A stretch of DNA of 64,000 bases from Fumia xinanensis (GTDB lineage Bacteria > Bacillota > Clostridia > Oscillospirales > Ruminococcaceae), in assembly GCF_014384905.1 (NCBI RefSeq), contig NZ_JACRSV010000001.1:434001-498000 (forward strand), read 5' to 3'. Below are positions 17,404 to 25,198 of the stretch, in pieces. The position numbers were made by a program, and so were the translations under genes. The stretch's first letter is position 1; the number at the start of each line of letters is the position of its first letter. The notes beneath the pieces are model-generated. The model was not told the origin of the DNA. It did no database searches and worked only from the letters and a program-made list of their open reading frames with translations.

Positions 17404-19188
17404 TTGAATGAGAATTTGTGCATGGGATGCATGAGGGACAAAGGCGAAGAAGAGGTTTGTCCATTTTGCGGATATTCGGATACATCTCCCCGTTTTCCTT
17501 CCTATCTGGCTCCGCGTACTGTTATCAACAACCGCTATGTCGTCGGCAAGGTGCTGTCCTATAACGGCGAAAGCGTCACATATATCGGTTATGACGTCAT
17601 CGGCGAACGAAAGGTCAAGGTTCACGAATATTTTCCTGACACTTTGGTTACCCGCGGTGAAGACGGAAAATCGGTTGCGGTCAACAACGGCCGTCAAATT
17701 CAGTTCAAAGCGTACATGAGCGATTTTATCGAAATCGCTGAAAAACTTTCTCGTATGCGGACGCTGACCTGTATTACTCAAGTATTCGCAATCTGCTATC
17801 AAAACAACACCGTCTATTCGATCTTGGAATTCGTGGAAGGCATTTCCCTCAAAACCTATCTGGAAAAGAGAGACGTAATGCTCACCTGGACGGAGACCTC
17901 TGATTTGCTACTTCCTCTGGTCAAAACCCTTGCCATTGTCCACGAGGAGGGCCTTATCCACCGCGGTATCAGCACCGACAGCGTGATTTTAAGCCGAAGC
18001 AAGATGGTTAAGCTGGATGGCTTTGCCATCAGCGCTGTCCGCGCCGCCCGCACCGAGTTAGTCGCCGAGCTTTTTCCCGGATTTTCTGCACCGGAACAGT
18101 ATTCCGCCGTGAGCCCTCACGGTCCTTGGACCGATGTTTACGCAGTCTGCGCGCTGCTCTATACCTGTGTGACGGCAGCGGCTCCGCCGGAAGCTTTGAT
18201 TCGTTCCAATTCGAGACCGCTGCTGCCTCCCCGGGAGCGCAACGAGACGGTCCCGCCACGGGTTTCTCAGGCCATCATACAAGGGCTTTCCCTGTCCACC
18301 ACTGAACGCATTCAGAATGTCGAGGAACTGCTGGCAAAAATCGGCGGTCCCTTCCAGAAAGGCGCTGTCGGCAGCGATGCCCCCACCGTTTCCATGCGGG
18401 CTCAGCCACCCTCTCGGCGGCCCACTTCTACCTTGCCACGGATTCCTATGGAAGCCGAGCGGAAACAGGAAGAAAAAGAGGAAAAAGATGGTGGCAACAA
18501 AAGGCTGATCCTCTGGAGTATGGGTATTACACTACCCATTCTGCTGGTGATTTTGATTTTTACATTTTGGTTTTTGTTCGGAAAAGACCGGCACAAAGAG
18601 CCGGAGGGGGATACTACATCCATCGTGGATTCCATGTCGGAAAACGATCCCTTCCGGGGAGAATCCGAATTTCACAGCTCTTCCGATCGTTCGGAGAGCG
18701 AAAGCAGTTCTTCACAGAGCTCTGAAGAGAGTTCGGAGTCATCAGAGAGCAAGCAGATGCACAAGGTGGCAAACTTTGTGGGGCAGGACTACAAGACAGT
18801 GACGGGAAATCCCGAGAATCAAAAGCTCTACATTTTCGATCCGCCGGAATATGTCTATGATGAGCAGTATCCTGAAGGCACCATTACTTACCAAAGCGTG
18901 TCGGAGGGGACAGAGTTTGAAAAAACTATGTCCATCAAGTTCAAGGTCAGCAAAGGCTCCTCTACAGTGCTGATTCCACCGTATGAGAAAAAGACTCAGG
19001 CGGAGTACACGGCCAAACTGGATGAACTGGGCATTAAGTACACCATCCTGTATCGCTGGGACAGCTCTTATCCCGAGGGGTACGTGGTAGGAACCGACCA
19101 TATGGTGGGGAGCAAGTACAACACCCAAACCGGCGGCACCATTGAGGTTTACGTCAACAAAGCGCCCCCGGCAAACTCGGTTGATTAA
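17404..19188 (+). CDS. Membrane pseudokinase with zinc ribbon and PASTA-like repeats
   Basis: The architecture resembles clostridial Ser/Thr kinases: an N-terminal CxxC...CxxC zinc ribbon, a kinase-like domain (about 45-320), a charged linker, one transmembrane helix (about 375-395), a Ser/Glu-rich stalk and two C-terminal PASTA-like segments outside the cell. All three catalytic residues are replaced. The ATP-anchoring lysine position reads VKVHEYFP (His), the HRD loop reads HRGIS (Gly) and the DFG site reads DGFA. It is therefore probably a pseudokinase sensing wall fragments or acting as a scaffold. TTG 17404 is preferred as start, 8 bases after GGAGG; a GTG at 17395 overlaps that site. 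Confidence 0.8.
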   Translation: MNENLCMGCMRDKGEEEVCPFCGYSDTSPRFPSYLAPRTVINNRYVVGKVLSYNGESVTYIGYDVIGERKVKVHEYFPDTLVTRGEDGKSVAVNNGRQIQFKAYMSDFIEIAEKLSRMRTLTCITQVFAICYQNNTVYSILEFVEGISLKTYLEKRDVMLTWTETSDLLLPLVKTLAIVHEEGLIHRGISTDSVILSRSKMVKLDGFAISAVRAARTELVAELFPGFSAPEQYSAVSPHGPWTDVYAVCALLYTCVTAAAPPEALIRSNSRPLLPPRERNETVPPRVSQAIIQGLSLSTTERIQNVEELLAKIGGPFQKGAVGSDAPTVSMRAQPPSRRPTSTLPRIPMEAERKQEEKEEKDGGNKRLILWSMGITLPILLVILIFTFWFLFGKDRHKEPEGDTTSIVDSMSENDPFRGESEFHSSSDRSESESSSSQSSEESSESSESKQMHKVANFVGQDYKTVTGNPENQKLYIFDPPEYVYDEQYPEGTITYQSVSEGTEFEKTMSIKFKVSKGSSTVLIPPYEKKTQAEYTAKLDELGIKYTILYRWDSSYPEGYVVGTDHMVGSKYNTQTGGTIEVYVNKAPPANSVD

Positions 19189-19215
19189 AAGCAGTTCCCA
19201 TAAATTCAAGCATTC

Positions 19216-19252
19216 AAAAACACCGGAAGGCTGGTTCCTTCCGGTGTTTTTT
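19216..19252 (+). terminator. Terminator of the pseudokinase gene
   Basis: AAAAACACCGGAAGG and CCTTCCGGTGTTTTTT form a perfect stem with a six-base loop and U run. It also has an A-rich left side and may stop the convergent small regulator gene. Confidence 0.9.
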
Positions 19253-19258
19253 CGATTT

Positions 19259-19462
19259 TTACCCATCAGTTATTTCAAAAAGTTCGTTTGGGGTACAGTT
19301 TAACAGGTAACATAATGCTTCGATATTTTCATAGCGGATGGATTTCGTTTCGTTGTTAATCATTTTGCTGAAATTTTGATAACTCATTCCCAATTGCTTG
19401 TATAACCAATACTTTGTTTTCCCGTTTTGTTCCAATATTTTCAGTGCATTTAATTTAATCAT
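19259..19462 (-). CDS. Small XRE-family helix-turn-helix regulator
   Basis: A 67-residue DNA-binding protein with a complete Cro/CI-type helix-turn-helix (HTH_26-like). KYWLYKQLGMSYQNFSKM holds the two recognition helices, and NIEALCYLLNCTPNELFEI is the conserved C-terminal helix pair. The second ATG is preferred because GGAGA lies just upstream of it; five further residues are possible. It is divergent from the cysteine-rich peptide gene across a 48-bp palindrome, which is the natural binding site for a dimer of this protein. It probably regulates itself and its neighbour. Confidence 0.85.
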   Translation of the reverse strand: MIKLNALKILEQNGKTKYWLYKQLGMSYQNFSKMINNETKSIRYENIEALCYLLNCTPNELFEITDG

Positions 19463-19515
19463 AAGATATCTCTCCAAAACTGATGTTTTGATAAGATAAT
19501 ATCCTTATTTTGCTC

Positions 19516-19563
19516 TTTACATATAGACTAATACATTATATAATGTATTAGTCTATATGTAAA
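19516..19563. promoter_or_regulatory. 48-bp perfect palindrome: symmetric double promoter/operator
   Basis: Bases 19516-19563 are fully self-complementary, with the centre between 19539 and 19540. The plus strand has TTTACA (19516-19521), a 17-bp spacer and TATAAT (19539-19544). Because of the symmetry the minus strand has the same promoter (-35 at 19563-19558, -10 at 19540-19535). Transcripts would diverge toward the cysteine-rich gene and the HTH gene, and polymerase can occupy only one orientation at a time. Confidence 0.8.
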
Positions 19564-19579
19564 TTTTAGGAGGCACAAT

Positions 19580-19798
19580 ATGATAATTGATGTTACCAAA
19601 GTTCAATTAATACCTGGCAATGGAGGAGTAGATTGTCCGGGAAATGGAGAACATATTGACGATAATGGAATTTTGATAGAATGCTGCTGCGATGAATGTA
19701 ATTATATGATGTGTTGTTTAGAAGGAACACCAGAGGACATATGCAAAACCTGCACTGAGTCCAAATGCCCTCGTGGAACCAACCAATCATCTCGATGA
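19580..19798 (+). CDS. Cysteine-rich small protein of unknown function
   Basis: A 72-residue, soluble, acidic protein with ten cysteines: Cys19, Cys35, Cys36, Cys37, Cys40, Cys45, Cys46, Cys55, Cys58 and Cys63. ECCCDEC, a CC pair and CKTC look like metal-binding or redox clusters. There is no signal peptide and no transmembrane helix. AGGAGG at 19569-19574 sets the start. The gene is driven by the palindromic promoter it shares with the HTH gene and ends at a strong terminator, so the two genes form a compact unit. I do not recognise the family. A metal-responsive binder or a modified peptide precursor are possibilities only. Confidence 0.75.
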   Translation: MIIDVTKVQLIPGNGGVDCPGNGEHIDDNGILIECCCDECNYMMCCLEGTPEDICKTCTESKCPRGTNQSSR

Positions 19799-19808
19799 AA
19801 ATCTTTAT

Positions 19809-19843
19809 AAAAACCGGCTTTCCTATAGAGAAAGCCGGTTTTT
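19809..19843. terminator. Bidirectional terminator
   Basis: AAAAACCGGCTTTC and GAAAGCCGGTTTTT form a perfect 14-bp stem. It separates the cysteine-rich gene from the convergent spoIIE. Confidence 0.9.
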
Positions 19844-19845
19844 GA

Positions 19846-22152
19846 TCAGTTCACCCGTACCATCCGCGCCGCCAGCACGGTGATGTCGTCGCCGGGAATG
19901 TCGCCCCGGTGCCGGGCCAGGGAGGCGAGCTTTGTGGCGATCTCCCGCGGGGGAGAGCCCGCCAGCATGGTAATTTCCTCCTGGAGCCATTCAGGGGTAA
20001 TGGAGATGGCTCCGTCCGTGACCATGACGATCAGATCGCCGTCCTGTAGCTTGATTTGCCGCTTGTCATAGGAAATGCCCTGCAAAATGCCCATGGGAAG
20101 GGAACTGCCGTCCACCATGACGGTTTTGCCGTTTCTGGTGACAAAGGAGCAGGCGGCCCCCGCCTTTAGAAATTCGGCATTTCCGGTGTAGAGGTCGATG
20201 CATCCGATGTCCAGTGTAGCCAAGGATTCGTCCCCCGCCTTGACCAGCAGGGCGCTGTTGATGAGCTTGAGGGCGGCGTCAAACCCAAATCCGGCTTTCA
20301 GGAGCTTCAGCACGAAGTTGCAGGTCATGATGGAATCGATAGCGGCCCTTCCGCCGCTTCCCATGCCGTCGCTGAGAATCAGATGGGCAAAGCCCCGGCT
20401 GTCGGTAAAGTACTCATAGCAGTCGCCGGAGACCTTGTTGCTGCCGGAATTCAATTGGCTTACTCCGAACTGGAGCGTGTACTGGGCCTGCTCGAAAAAG
20501 GAGATTTTCGTCATATCATCCACTGTGACAACACTTGGGAAGTCAAACTGCCGGTCCAGCGCCTCGCTGAGCTGTTCGGTGACGATGCGCGCGTCCACTT
20601 TGAGCGGATTTTCCTGATAGATTTCCACCCGCATCCGGTCGTATTGGTCTAAGATACAGTAAACTTCGTTGGGGGATTCGCCTACTTCGATGAGGATATC
20701 TCGAGCCTTTTGGGTGAGCTTGGGATTCAGGAGGGTGACTTCTGAGATTTCCTCGCTCATTTCCGAGAGCATGTCCGCGATGCCTTCAAACTGCTCTGTC
20801 GCAACCTGCTTTGCCTCCAATACCTTGCGGGCTGCGTTTCCTTTCGAGAGGTATTCGTGGTAGTAGCCGTTGACAGTGCGAAGGATTTCCTCCGGCTTGG
20901 CGCATTGGGTGGTAAAGTGGACGGCCAAATCTTCCTTGGTGACTTTTCCGTTTTCTTTCAGAACGGGGGTGAATTTTTGAAAAGCGTCCATAGTCTGGCT
21001 ATAGGTGGTTTCCCAGCAGAACATTTTGAGTCCGCACCGGCGGCAAACCTGGTCCACTGTCCGGTCGTAGACAGAAGAAATGTCGTTGACGCCGGTCTGG
21101 CGCAGCTTTTCCGACACCGCCTCCACCGCCTGCTGCATATCGTCCAGCGTTTTGGACGCAAATTGAAGCTTCATTGAGGTGCGCCCGGTTTCCTGCATGG
21201 TTTTGCTGCGATTTGCGTCGACCGGAGCGGGGACTTTTTGGAGTAGCTTCTGGGGCATGGCCATGAAGAGGGCCGAGGCCAGCAACAGGTCAAAAGCGCT
21301 GGTTATGGCCGCGGAATCGGCTCCCACGATGAGAATTCCGATGGTGTGAATGAGGATAAAAAAAGCGGTCTGAGTGAGTTTCCCAAATATGGCGAAATAA
21401 CCAGACAGCATAGCCGCCAGGGCGAAGATGCCACCGCTTACCGCAAACTCCGGGGAATACAAAGCCAGCACCGCCGCTGAGGCCAGGCCGCAGACAGCTC
21501 CGGCTGTGGCTCCTCTCCGGTTGGCGATGATGAGCAGAGCAAGGGCTGCCAAAATCCGCCCTAAATTAAACACAAAAAATTCAATTTGGCAGGTGCCTAA
21601 CAATCCGACCAGCACGACAACGGCCAAGCTTGCCCGTTCGATAAGCCCACCCTCGGAAATTTTTTTCCGGCCGAGGACGATTTTTGACGCGTGGAAGGCA
21701 AAATAGGTCAGCGCCCCGCCCAACACGCTTTCACAGAGGCAGAAGATAAGGTCAATAGTTCCCTTGTCGAACAGGGCGTTGCGGATGATGAGGCAGACAG
21801 CCAGCATCGCTGCTGAGGCGGTACAGAGAACGGCGGGGTTGCTTCGGAGCCTCGGAATGCCTGCAATAGCGAACTTCAGCCCCATGACTGCCAGCAATGC
21901 AATCAGATAGGGGAGGTTTTCCGCAAAATTTCCAAAAAGGCTATATCCTGCCAGCGCCCCCATAATTGACGCCACCGAGTATTGAGCGGGGAGAGCCATA
22001 GACAGGGCCACGCCAAAGGGAGAGAGGCTCCCCAACAGTTTTACATTGGATGCCAGAAAGGCGAAAATTCCGGTGAACCCGTATTTTGCGCCCTGGACAA
22101 ACGATTCGTCCAAAAGTTTTTGTTTGGCTGCCGCCAGAGAAGGAATTTTCAT
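19846..22152 (-). CDS. spoIIE: Stage II sporulation protein E, PP2C-type phosphatase
   Basis: SpoIIE dephosphorylates SpoIIAA in the forespore and so activates sigma-F; it also associates with the asymmetric septum. From ATG 22152 the protein has 768 residues. About ten hydrophobic helices fill residues 25-310. A central region follows, and a PPM/PP2C phosphatase domain forms the last 230 residues, with LSDGMGSGGRAA and VMVTDGAIS as metal-binding aspartate motifs. The open frame extends 36 codons upstream, but MKIPSLAAAKQK is the natural start, with AGG 10 bases before. The gene shows the host can sporulate or descends from a spore-former. Confidence 0.94.
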   Translation of the reverse strand: MKIPSLAAAKQKLLDESFVQGAKYGFTGIFAFLASNVKLLGSLSPFGVALSMALPAQYSVASIMGALAGYSLFGNFAENLPYLIALLAVMGLKFAIAGIPRLRSNPAVLCTASAAMLAVCLIIRNALFDKGTIDLIFCLCESVLGGALTYFAFHASKIVLGRKKISEGGLIERASLAVVVLVGLLGTCQIEFFVFNLGRILAALALLIIANRRGATAGAVCGLASAAVLALYSPEFAVSGGIFALAAMLSGYFAIFGKLTQTAFFILIHTIGILIVGADSAAITSAFDLLLASALFMAMPQKLLQKVPAPVDANRSKTMQETGRTSMKLQFASKTLDDMQQAVEAVSEKLRQTGVNDISSVYDRTVDQVCRRCGLKMFCWETTYSQTMDAFQKFTPVLKENGKVTKEDLAVHFTTQCAKPEEILRTVNGYYHEYLSKGNAARKVLEAKQVATEQFEGIADMLSEMSEEISEVTLLNPKLTQKARDILIEVGESPNEVYCILDQYDRMRVEIYQENPLKVDARIVTEQLSEALDRQFDFPSVVTVDDMTKISFFEQAQYTLQFGVSQLNSGSNKVSGDCYEYFTDSRGFAHLILSDGMGSGGRAAIDSIMTCNFVLKLLKAGFGFDAALKLINSALLVKAGDESLATLDIGCIDLYTGNAEFLKAGAACSFVTRNGKTVMVDGSSLPMGILQGISYDKRQIKLQDGDLIVMVTDGAISITPEWLQEEITMLAGSPPREIATKLASLARHRGDIPGDDITVLAARMVRVN

Positions 22153-22268
22153 GCTGCAACGACCTTTCTTTTTATGTCCTTCGGCAGTACTTCTGCTGCC
22201 ACAACCATCCTTCGTGTTTTTCCAATCGCCCAGATCAGGTTGTCCGAATGGATGGTCCAACAGTTCAT

Positions 22269-22302
22269 ATTATAGGAAATCTCCTGTGCAAAGATTGTCG
22301 CA
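22269..22302 (-). promoter_or_regulatory. spoIIE promoter with 21-bp spacing and a 0A-like box
   Basis: Minus-strand TATAAT (22274-22269) lies exactly 21 bp from GCGACA (22301-22296). On the plus strand the same bases read TGTCGCA (22296-22302), one mismatch from the Spo0A box TGTCGAA. Known spoIIE promoters have sigma-A hexamers 21 bp apart and are activated by Spo0A. Confidence 0.55.
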
Positions 22303-22465
22303 GAGGCTCAGTCCGTTTTCCAATTATTTTGAAAGGATGGCTGAATTATGCACCGATTATCAAACTTTCTGTAAAAGTCTGTGGGAAAAGCGTCCAATAA
22401 AATGGGAAAACGAAGTTCCACTATTGGAGAAAGAAGAATTTTTTCTTTCTAAAAACCGAGATATG

Positions 22466-22499
22466 TGGTAGAATGAAAAATAATTGGCAGTTCTGCCAA
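22466..22499 (+). promoter_or_regulatory. Extended -10 and leader hairpin of the downstream gene
   Basis: TGGTAGAAT (22466-22474) repeats the extended -10 seen before the acetyltransferase gene. TTGGCAG (22484-22490) and CTGCCAA (22493-22499) form a small hairpin just after the predicted transcript start. The 22153-22549 gap holds no gene otherwise. Confidence 0.4.
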
Positions 22500-22549
22500 A
22501 AATTATGGTAGATTTTGAATTGCGAATTTTACCCGATCTGGAGGTTATG

Positions 22550-23317
22550 ATGAAAGAATTTTGGCTGAAAAAACGGTTTAGCGCGCTTACAGCGTCGGTA
22601 GTTATGGTGGCTGCCGTGGCAATTTCTTTTTTGGGATGGTTTCTGCCCCGTCCTGAGGCGGCCCCCGTCAGCGGTACACCTGTCACAACAAGGCAGCTTT
22701 ACCAGGCCGCTGTAGAGGATGCAGTAGAGGCGGATAGCGGCGAAGTAATGCCCCTTGTCTGCGTGACGCCGGACGACGATATGGTAACCTGGAATGATGC
22801 GGGAGATAAGGTGCTGATGCTTTCCTGGCACCGTTACCCGGAAAGTTACCCTAATGGTGAATCCATTACCCTTCAGTACGGTGAGGTTTGGACCTTCACG
22901 GACAAAGAAATCAAGGCTTGGTATCAGAAGAACAAGGATGGCGTCAAAGACTGGAACCTGCGCCTCAAGCAGCTCATCGGCCTCCCGGAGGAGAAGGAAT
23001 ATACTCACTTTACGGCATTCTGGGTCTCCCCGGAGGATTTGCTCCGCCCGGCATATCAGACCGATATCACCAAGGATGAGATGGAAGTGAGCTGGCCGGA
23101 AAATGGTGACGTTGACTTCAAAGAGTGGTTTGATGGTAATATCGTTTGGTCTTATTTTGATTCCGCCTATCCTTGGACCCGGCTCGGGTATACCTATGAT
23201 TGGGCGGACAACGGGACCGACTACGGCCTGACCGAGTTTATTATCCAAAACGGCGCGCCGGTGGATATCGAGTTTACTTACACAAATGAGGAATTTTTAA
23301 ATTGGCTGGCGGCGTAA
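22550..23317 (+). CDS. Hypothetical exported or membrane-anchored protein
   Basis: A 255-residue protein with an N-terminal hydrophobic helix (FSALTASVVMVAAVAISFLGWF) after KKR, most likely an uncleaved signal anchor. The rest is acidic, rich in Trp and Tyr, and predicted to sit outside the membrane. Repeated aromatic motifs such as DMVTWNDAGDKVLMLSWHRYP suggest a beta-rich domain. I do not recognise a family. GGAGG at 22540-22544 points to the ATG at 22550 (22547 is also possible). It appears monocistronic, between spoIIE and the phage. Confidence 0.7.
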   Translation: MKEFWLKKRFSALTASVVMVAAVAISFLGWFLPRPEAAPVSGTPVTTRQLYQAAVEDAVEADSGEVMPLVCVTPDDDMVTWNDAGDKVLMLSWHRYPESYPNGESITLQYGEVWTFTDKEIKAWYQKNKDGVKDWNLRLKQLIGLPEEKEYTHFTAFWVSPEDLLRPAYQTDITKDEMEVSWPENGDVDFKEWFDGNIVWSYFDSAYPWTRLGYTYDWADNGTDYGLTEFIIQNGAPVDIEFTYTNEEFLNWLAA

Positions 23318-23379
23318 AAAGTGAAAGAGCCGAGGATGATGTATCCTCGGCCCCGCTTATTGTTTGTCTCAAACGAAAA

Positions 23380-23420
23380 GCCCGGAGGAGCATTCTTGTG
23401 GTGCTCTTCCGGGCGATTTT
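23380..23420 (+). terminator. Terminator-like hairpin
   Basis: GCCCGGAGGAGCA and TGCTCTTCCGGGC pair with one mismatch, followed by GATTTTTTA. It lies 60 bp after the unknown exported protein gene. A second stem without a U run (GCCGAGGAT/ATCCTCGGC) lies between them at about 23329-23351. Confidence 0.7.
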
Positions 23421-23424
23421 TTAC

Positions 23425-23560
23425 TTGCAATCGCTGCGGAGATGTGATATAATCTTATTGTGATAAAACTGTAGGGACCAACAGTACAAAAGCCGGAAGT
23501 GACCAACTGAGAGCCGTGAGAATGTGCGCACATTCTTGCGGCTTTTGGTTTTTTGCGGAG
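23425..23560 (+). ncRNA. Candidate small RNA between a promoter and a terminator
   Basis: TTGCAA (23425-23430), a 17-bp spacer and TATAAT (23448-23453) preceded by TGA form a good promoter. About 60 bp after the predicted start a strong hairpin GCCGTGAGAATGTG/CACATTCTTGCGGC, centred on a perfect 18-bp palindrome, is followed by TTTTGGTTTTTT. The product would be an RNA of roughly 95 nt. No known RNA family was recognised. Directly after it, GGAGG and ATG at 23564 open a 13-codon frame that overlaps a second terminator-like stem, probably not a gene. Confidence 0.4.
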
Positions 23561-23644
23561 GATATGAAGAGAGCCGGGGCGGGAGGCCTCGGCTTTTGTT
23601 GTTAAAAACAATTAAAATTTAAGTATGTTATTCAGAAAAAGCAA

Positions 23645-23673
23645 ATCCCCGCAAGCGCTTTGCTTACGGGGAT
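23645..23673 (-). terminator. Terminator of the host tRNA transcript
   Basis: On the minus strand ATCCCCGTAAGC and GCTTGCGGGGAT pair with one U-G, followed by TTTGCTTTTT. It lies 5 bases beyond the tRNA-Gly 3' end remnant and must have ended that tRNA's transcript before phage integration. Confidence 0.75.
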
Positions 23674-23678
23674 AATAA

Positions 23679-23703
23679 TGGAGCGGATGACGGGAATCGA
23701 ACC
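23679..23703 (-). other. Prophage attachment site: 3' end of a tRNA-Gly gene
   Basis: Read on the minus strand, these 25 bases are the T-arm, acceptor strand and CCA end of a tRNA, starting GGTTCGATTCCCG and ending CATCCGCTCCA, as in bacterial tRNA-Gly. The sequence beyond 23703 does not continue as a tRNA. The body of the gene has thus been moved to the other phage end, outside the window, where phage DNA restores the 3' end. The integrase gene is 138 bp away. Confidence 0.85.
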
Positions 23704-23738
23704 AATAAACATCTATCTATTAAAGATTTATTTGCGTC

Positions 23739-23760
23739 AAAAATCCCCATAACTATGGGC
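23739..23760 (-). terminator. Terminator of the integrase gene
   Basis: CCCATA-AC-TATGGG followed, on the minus strand, by GATTTTTG forms a small terminator between the integrase stop codon and the attachment site. Confidence 0.55.
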
Positions 23761-23841
23761 TTTATAGATTTCTTAATCATATAAATTAGACTCAAAAAAC
23801 ACGTTTTAGAAATAAAAGTGTGTTACAAAGTGTGTTATTTT

Positions 23842-24909
23842 TTAGCCCAAAATACTCTCAAAAATAGACTCAAGATCGGAAGCTGTTTTCTGCAATTCGC
23901 CGTTCAACTCATGCCCATAAATTCCAAAGGTATCCATATTAACAGAATGCCCTACAAGAGGTTTGACCTGTCCATCAGATAAATTTTTTGCAATAGAAAC
24001 GAATGTGTGCCTGATTTCATATAATGAGAGTTCAGGCAGGCCATTTGCACGGCAATATTTTTTCCATCGCTTATAGTAGTGCTGCATATTGCTGATATCA
24101 AATACCGATTCGCTACTTGATATGGATTTTTGCGCTTCTAATACCTTTTTGGCAGTTGGAGTTAGAGCAAAGTGTCTAATTGCATTTTCGTTTTTCCCCT
24201 TTGTTTCTTCTCCACGAATATTGATTGATCGAGAGACGTATATCATATCGTCTTGTATATCAGACCAGCGTAACCCAATTAGTTCACCGGGACGTAACCC
24301 CGTTAGCACTTCGAAACGGTAGGCGTATATATAATCATCAAATTTGCGCTTACCATTCAAAATGGTAGTATCTGTTGAAAAAAGCGTTTCTAAATCTTTC
24401 GGTTGAAGTATTTGTTTTTCTTTTGTCCTTGCCCCCTTGGGAATGGTCAAGTCTTCAAAAAATGCCGTTGTCACTTTGTTTTTTCGGCAGAACTTCATAA
24501 AGCTAGTAATAGTTGACTTCATATTTAGTAGCGTCTTTTTGGATAGTCCCTTACTATATGCTTTATTAAGAATATTTTGAAAATCCTGCTCAGTTAAGGA
24601 AACTATTTTTTTATGTCCGATGGCAGGCTTAAACCAGACACGACCCATGGATTCAATTTTTCCCCAATTTGATTCGGAAGTAGTTAGTTTCAACATTTCT
24701 ACATATTTATCAAAGAGTACGGAAACCCTCGTTGAGGTCAAATCAATATTATCATCCAACCAGTCATCTGCTTTTTTATTGGCTTCACGCTGCCCGGCAC
24801 GTCCTGGCTTAGAACTAGTAAAGGTACGTCTCACACCGTCTTTTTGTACATTTATCTGCCAACGATTATATTTTTCGAGCCACACAGCAGTGTTAGTACG
24901 TCTGCCCAT
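23842..24909 (-). CDS. int: Phage tyrosine-type site-specific integrase
   Basis: The integrase joins phage and host attachment sites and acts with an excision factor in reversal. The 355 residues show an N-terminal arm-binding domain (AP2-like, WLEKYNRWQINV), a SAM-like core-binding domain (about 60-150) and a catalytic domain. Catalytic residues are Arg206 in TGLRPGEL, Arg300 in LYEIRHTF (Tyr297 sits where His is usual), His321 in VGHS and the nucleophile Tyr331. AAAGGAG lies before the ATG. Reading toward the tRNA-derived site is typical of temperate phage ends. Confidence 0.95.
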   Translation of the reverse strand: MGRRTNTAVWLEKYNRWQINVQKDGVRRTFTSSKPGRAGQREANKKADDWLDDNIDLTSTRVSVLFDKYVEMLKLTTSESNWGKIESMGRVWFKPAIGHKKIVSLTEQDFQNILNKAYSKGLSKKTLLNMKSTITSFMKFCRKNKVTTAFFEDLTIPKGARTKEKQILQPKDLETLFSTDTTILNGKRKFDDYIYAYRFEVLTGLRPGELIGLRWSDIQDDMIYVSRSINIRGEETKGKNENAIRHFALTPTAKKVLEAQKSISSSESVFDISNMQHYYKRWKKYCRANGLPELSLYEIRHTFVSIAKNLSDGQVKPLVGHSVNMDTFGIYGHELNGELQKTASDLESIFESILG

Positions 24910-25087
24910 GTCTGAGAATCTCCTTTCCGCCGCCCGGAATAAGTCCAGGTAGCTTGTTCATATTTATCTAAAACTATTTAATAACAAATTTTGAGTTATT
25001 TTGATAAAACATTACGAAATAACGTTAAATAATCCATAATTCGACAATAGAGCATTAAGTATCCAGATAATTACCATAATTTACCAC

Positions 25088-25116
25088 TTTACACACTAAA
25101 TATTTTGGATTAATAT
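25088..25116 (+). promoter_or_regulatory. Promoter of the ImmA-like gene
   Basis: TTTACA (25088-25093), 17 bp, TAATAT (25111-25116), in the AT-rich 289-bp gap between the divergent integrase and metalloprotease genes. A second TATAAT at 25117-25122 is adjacent. No gene is seen in the gap. Confidence 0.45.
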
Positions 25117-25198
25117 TATAATATAAAGCATAATATTTCAACTAAAATTCTTAAATATTCCATTTGCATCACCGAGCGAATGGAGGATAGAGGATATT

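Noticed and set aside
17212..17802. A 196-codon minus-strand frame across the pseudokinase leader and start
   Set aside because: Most of it is antisense to the zinc ribbon and kinase domain; no ribosome binding site was seen.
23564..23605. A 13-codon frame with GGAGG after the candidate small RNA
   Set aside because: It coincides with a terminator-like stem and encodes a low-complexity Gly-rich peptide, so it is probably chance.
23679..23703. A complete tRNA gene at the prophage border
   Set aside because: Only the T-arm and acceptor end are present; the D-arm and anticodon stem are missing upstream on the minus strand.
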